This document shows, in pieces, positions 60,941 through 64,000 of a stretch of 64,000 bases of DNA (position 1 is its first letter; every line of letters begins with the position of its first letter). Source of the DNA: DASUKM01 sp036278735 (GTDB taxonomy: Bacteria; Acidobacteriota; Vicinamibacteria; Vicinamibacterales; 2-12-FULL-66-21); the NCBI GenBank assembly GCA_036278735.1, contig DASUKM010000010.1, positions 15,532-79,531 on the forward strand. The letters are read 5' to 3'. The notes under the pieces were generated by a model. The model saw only the letters and a list, made by a program, of their open reading frames with translations. It did not search any database and had not been told where the DNA came from. A program made the translations under genes and the position numbers.

Positions 60941-62143
60941 ATGCCGGACCAGCCTGCGCCGCCGGACGCCCTCGAACCTGCCGCGCATCCGCTGCCACCC
61001 ACGCCCGGCGCACCCGACGAGCCGGCGCCGCTGGTCATCCAGATGCCTGTCGACGTGCGCAGCGCCGCGCTGTCGGTGCTCGCCGCCGTCGCCATTGTCC
61101 TGCTCCTCCAGTACGCGCAGTCCGTCTTCATCCCGATCGTCATCGCCCTGCTCGTCAGCTATGCGATCGAGCCGCTCGTCACGGGACTCGCGCGCGTCGG
61201 CGTCGCGCGCGCGGCTGGCGCCGCGGTGGCGGTCGCGCTGATCGTCGCCGCCATCGGCCTGGGCAGCTACACGCTGAGCGGACAGGTGATGCAGATCGTC
61301 CAGAAGGTGCCCGTCGCGGCGGCGCGCGCGCGCGACGAGGTGCGGGCACGCCTGCAGCAGTCGACCGGACCGCTCCAGACGGTGCAGCGCGCCGCGACGG
61401 CCGTGCAGAAAACGGCGAACGAAGCGGCGACCAGCGCCTCCCCCCCGGCACGGCCGCCGAGCGGCGTCATGCGCGTCGAAGTCGTGCAGCCCGCCTTCGA
61501 CCTGACCAGCTATCTGTGGGCCGGCGGCCTGAACGTGGTGAACGCGATCGGCAACTTCACCGTCATCCTGTTTCTCGTGTACTTCTTCCTCGTCACCGGC
61601 GACCTCTACAAACGCAAGCTCGTGAAGATCGCCGGGCCGCGGCTGTCGCAGAAGCGGATCACGGTCGAGATCCTCGACGAGATCGACGGCCAGATCGCCA
61701 GCTTCATCCGGATCCAGTTCCTCACCAGCGCACTCGTGGCCGTCGCGACCGGAGCGGCGTTGTGGTGGCTCGGCCTCGAAGAGTACGTGGTCTGGGGACT
61801 GCTGGCCGGCATCTTCAACTCGATCCCGTACCTGGGCCCGGTCATCGTCACGGGCGGCCTTGGGATCGTCACGTTCCTGCAGTTCGACGACCTGGCGCAG
61901 ACGGCCATCGTGTGCGCGGTGGCTCTGGCGATCACGAGCGTCGAGGGGCTGCTGCTCACCCCCGCGCTGATGAGTCGCGCCGCACGCATGAACGCCGCCG
62001 CCGTGTTCGTCGGCCTGCTGTTCTGGAGTTGGGTGTGGGGCATCTGGGGCACCGTCCTGGCCGTCCCGATGCTGATGATGCTCAAGGCGGTCTGCGATCA
62101 CGTCGAGGATCTGCAGCCGATGGGCGAACTGCTGGGGGAATGA
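60941..62143 (+). CDS. AI-2E (PerM/YdiK-like) family transporter
   Basis: A 400-residue membrane protein after a Pro-rich cytosolic lead. Helices lie near 43-80, 90-115, 205-225, 260-290, 295-320, 330-350 and 360-385. VVWGLLAGIFNSIPYLGPVIV and LTPALMSRAARMNAAAVFVGLLFWSWVWGIWG are the AI-2E signature. Members export a range of small molecules; AI-2 itself is proven in few. TAGAAT at 60920-60925 gives a short leader. Divergent from queA. Confidence 0.87.
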   Translation: MPDQPAPPDALEPAAHPLPPTPGAPDEPAPLVIQMPVDVRSAALSVLAAVAIVLLLQYAQSVFIPIVIALLVSYAIEPLVTGLARVGVARAAGAAVAVALIVAAIGLGSYTLSGQVMQIVQKVPVAAARARDEVRARLQQSTGPLQTVQRAATAVQKTANEAATSASPPARPPSGVMRVEVVQPAFDLTSYLWAGGLNVVNAIGNFTVILFLVYFFLVTGDLYKRKLVKIAGPRLSQKRITVEILDEIDGQIASFIRIQFLTSALVAVATGAALWWLGLEEYVVWGLLAGIFNSIPYLGPVIVTGGLGIVTFLQFDDLAQTAIVCAVALAITSVEGLLLTPALMSRAARMNAAAVFVGLLFWSWVWGIWGTVLAVPMLMMLKAVCDHVEDLQPMGELLGE

Positions 62144-62146
62144 AGC

Positions 62147-62608
62147 TCAGATCCACCCCGCGAACCACTCCGCCAGCCGGATCCCGACCACCAGCGGCAC
62201 GAGGGCGGCCACGATCACGACGAGCGCGCAGAGCGCGACGAACAGCCAGTCGAACGCCGTCCCCCGTGTTCCCCCCTGCGCGTGGCGCTCCAGCAGCGTC
62301 AGATTCCTCTCGTTCGATTTCCATACGAAGTCGAACGCGTCTCCGGCGATCGGGATCGCGCCGATGCCGGCGTCGATCAGCGCATTCAGCACCATGCGGA
62401 CGAGGACGATGCGCGGGATGCGGAGACGGACGGCGTGCAGGAGAACCAGAACGGCGAAGATCGGCGACACGAGGTCGCCGATCCCCGGAACCAGTCCGGC
62501 GAGCGGGTCGAGGCCGAACGTCAGGCGCGTGCCGGGCACCCGGAAGGCGCTGTCGAGCAGCGTCGCCCAGCGCCGGAGGGCGGCGACGGCACGGTCCGGC
62601 GGCGGCAC
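62147..62608 (-). CDS. DUF4112 membrane protein
   Basis: A 153-residue protein. ALRRWATLLDSAFRVPGTRLTFGLDPLAGLVPGIGDL is the DUF4112 hallmark, followed by a segment with IDAGIGAIPIAGDAFDFVWKSN and a C-terminal membrane helix (WLFVALCALVVIVAALVPLV). No function established. It overlaps nothing and lies three bases before the DUF2383-type gene's stop region. Confidence 0.87.
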   Translation of the reverse strand: MPPPDRAVAALRRWATLLDSAFRVPGTRLTFGLDPLAGLVPGIGDLVSPIFAVLVLLHAVRLRIPRIVLVRMVLNALIDAGIGAIPIAGDAFDFVWKSNERNLTLLERHAQGGTRGTAFDWLFVALCALVVIVAALVPLVVGIRLAEWFAGWI

Positions 62609-62611
62609 GCT

Positions 62612-63058
62612 CTATTGTGCGCCCGTCTTCTCGAGATGCCGTACCTGGTCGTGCGCTTCGCGGACGATCGCGGCCTGCTGCTCGACGAGCTCGCGCGCGC
62701 CTGCCGGCAGTTCTTCCTTCAGGGCATCCTGGTAGGCCGCCTTCGCGGCGTCTTCGCCGCGCTCCGCTTCGGCGACGATCGCGTTGTCGTCGTGGCCCGT
62801 TACCAGCGTCTTGATGTTGATCCAGCCACGGTGCAGCGATCCCGACACGCTGCCGAGCTTGGCCGGATCGCTGCCGAGCCGGCGAACCTGGTCCTGAAGC
62901 TCCCTTGCCATTTCAGCGCGCTGGCGGCTGTACCGCTCGAACAGCCCCTTGAGGTGATGGTCCTTGACCGAAGCCGCCGCGGTGCGGAAACCGTTCTCGC
63001 CGTCGCGGCACGTTTCGATCAGATCGTTCAATGTGGATACCGCCTTGCTGACGTCCAT
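62612..63058 (-). CDS. PA2169-family four-helix-bundle protein (DUF2383-like)
   Basis: A 148-residue helical, probably ferritin-like bundle. KAVSTLNDLIETCRDGENGFRTAAASVKD, LFERYSRQRAEMARELQ and RGWINIKTLVTGHDD are typical. ATG 63058 has AAGGAGCG just upstream. These proteins are often stress-induced. Adjacent to the DUF4112 gene in the same direction. Confidence 0.85.
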   Translation of the reverse strand: MDVSKAVSTLNDLIETCRDGENGFRTAAASVKDHHLKGLFERYSRQRAEMARELQDQVRRLGSDPAKLGSVSGSLHRGWINIKTLVTGHDDNAIVAEAERGEDAAKAAYQDALKEELPAGARELVEQQAAIVREAHDQVRHLEKTGAQ

Positions 63059-63203
63059 GCGTCGCTCCTTTCCGAGTAACCGGTTTCGGGAGCAAGCGCC
63101 GGGCCACCCACGCGCCGGCCGCCGCGAAGGGGTCACCGGGGAGGCGCCGTTTGCGCCGGTCGTGCTCATCGTGGTACCAAGGTCTGCTGTGGCGATACGA
63201 ACC

Positions 63204-64000
63204 ATGCGCGTGTGGCCGGGCGTCCCCTATCCGCTCGGAGCCACCTGGGACGGCGTCGGCGTCAATTTCGCGATCTTTTCCGAACACGCGACCCGTGTCG
63301 AGCTGTGCCTCTTCGATTCGGCCGCTGCGTCGAGCGAGTCGGTCACGATCTCGCTGCCCGAACAGACCGACATGGTGTGGCACGGGTACCTGCCCGACGT
63401 GCGCCCCGGGCAGTTGTACGGCTACCGGGTGCACGGGCCGTACGACCCGCATCGCGGGCACCGGTTCAATCCACACAAGATCGTCATGGATCCGTACGCC
63501 AAGGTCGTGGGCCGGACGGTCCAGTGGAACGAGTCGCTCCTGGGCTTCCGCGCCGGGCAGGACGACACGACCTTCGACGATCGCGACAACGCGGCGCACG
63601 CGCCCCTGGCGGCGGTCGTGGACGCGGCGTTCACGTGGGGCAACGACCGGCCGCCGCGCACGGCCTGGCACGACACGATCATCTACGAGCTGCACGTCAA
63701 GGGCTTTACGCGCCGGCATCCCGAATTGCCCGAGTCGCTGCGCGGCACGTACCTCGGGCTGGCCTCCGAACCCGCGATCCGGCATCTCACCACGCTCGGC
63801 GTGACGGCCGTCGAACTCATGCCGGTGCACCATCACACCGACGAATGGCATCTGATCCGGCGCGGGCTGCGGAACTACTGGGGCTACAACACGCTGTCGT
63901 ATTTCGCTCCCGACGTGCGCTATGCCGCGGCGGCGTCGCCGATGGAGTGCGTGCGCGAATTCAAGATGATGGTGCGGGCGCTGCACGCCGCCGGACTCGA
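63204..64000 (+). CDS. glgX: glycogen debranching enzyme GlgX, N-terminal part
   Basis: The frame starts at ATG 63204 and runs off the window; 265 residues are visible. MRVWPGVPYPLGATWDGVGV begins the CBM48/isoamylase N-domain (NFAIFSEHATRVELCLFD, LYGYRVHGPYDPHRGHRFNP), and the GH13 barrel begins TIIYELHVKGFTRRHPELPE, with ELMPVHHHTDE and NYWGYNTLSYFAPD. It is of the isoamylase-type debranching family (GlgX/TreX), hydrolysing alpha-1,6 branch points. GTG 63189 is an alternative start. Catalytic residues lie beyond the window. Confidence 0.93.
   Translation, partial: MRVWPGVPYPLGATWDGVGVNFAIFSEHATRVELCLFDSAAASSESVTISLPEQTDMVWHGYLPDVRPGQLYGYRVHGPYDPHRGHRFNPHKIVMDPYAKVVGRTVQWNESLLGFRAGQDDTTFDDRDNAAHAPLAAVVDAAFTWGNDRPPRTAWHDTIIYELHVKGFTRRHPELPESLRGTYLGLASEPAIRHLTTLGVTAVELMPVHHHTDEWHLIRRGLRNYWGYNTLSYFAPDVRYAAAASPMECVREFKMMVRALHAAGL

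Overview
The window is a strongly GC-rich chromosomal segment with tightly packed genes, many of them overlapping by ATGA. The gene set (an ADOP/MacB-type permease, a CRTAC1-family FG-GAP protein beside large TPR proteins, a small bacterial-microcompartment locus, WYL regulator, GldA/F/G-like exporter with a DUF4340 protein, Pal lipoprotein) fits a Gram-negative member of the Acidobacteriota, most likely the Vicinamibacteria group. This placement is an inference from gene families and architecture; no 16S or ribosomal gene is present to prove it.

Layout. 1-1.1 kb: end of a ChbG/YdjC-like deacetylase, then a decayed stretch with a frameshifted VapB-type antitoxin and an internally deleted permease stub. 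1.1-6.0 kb (minus): a three-gene operon of two TPR proteins and a CRTAC1 protein, followed upstream by long tandem arrays. 6.6-10.0 kb (minus): pyrR-pyrB-pyrC-pyrE with a recognisable PyrR RNA-binding loop in the leader. 10.2-14.7 kb (minus): ADOP permease, a heptamer array and a phosphodiesterase-like membrane protein. 14.8-17.2 kb (plus): pyrK-pyrD-pyrF, so most of de novo UMP synthesis is encoded here in two divergent blocks (carAB is absent). 17-20 kb: pal, a methyltransferase, a LysW-like carrier protein overlapping larE. 20-23.4 kb: a CheY-PilZ protein, a Zn/Cd P-type ATPase and its ArsR/SmtB repressor with operator. 23.5-29.8 kb (plus): a Gld-like ABC exporter, DUF4340 protein and a DacB/PBP4 lipoprotein. 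29.8-33.3 kb: HEAT protein, AlaX, QueC, QueE. 33.3-34.6 kb: an ArsC/Spx-like gene with an in-frame UGA replacing the first Cys of the CxxC motif and a bSECIS-like hairpin right after it, coupled to a DUF72 gene. 34.5-39.2 kb (minus): a compact microcompartment locus (one BMC-H, three BMC-P, a class II aldolase and a small Cys/His-rich protein, both with encapsulation-peptide-like helices, a YHS protein, a TPR protein) running into nth and a periplasmic cyclophilin. 39.2-43.8 kb (minus): cdaA-cdaR-glmM-pdxJ-hydrolase, linking c-di-AMP synthesis with cell-wall precursor supply. 43.9-54.2 kb: assorted enzymes and regulators, then tRNA(CAU)-tilS-ftsH-folP. 54.4-64 kb: UvrD-type helicase/nuclease, exonuclease-BRCT protein, deoxyhypusine-synthase-like protein, queA, AI-2E transporter, two small families, and the start of glgX.

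A striking genome-wide trait visible here is about eleven separate short-unit tandem arrays, mostly with 7-nt units (CATCCGY, CYTCCGY, CCAGYNN, GGGCTTT, GATTGSC), one with 8-nt and one with about 9-nt units. They fill intergenic space and touch start codons, ribosome-binding regions and even coding ends. The strongest candidates for new biology are the UGA-containing ArsC-like selenoprotein, the minimal aldolase microcompartment, and the LysW-LarE gene pair.
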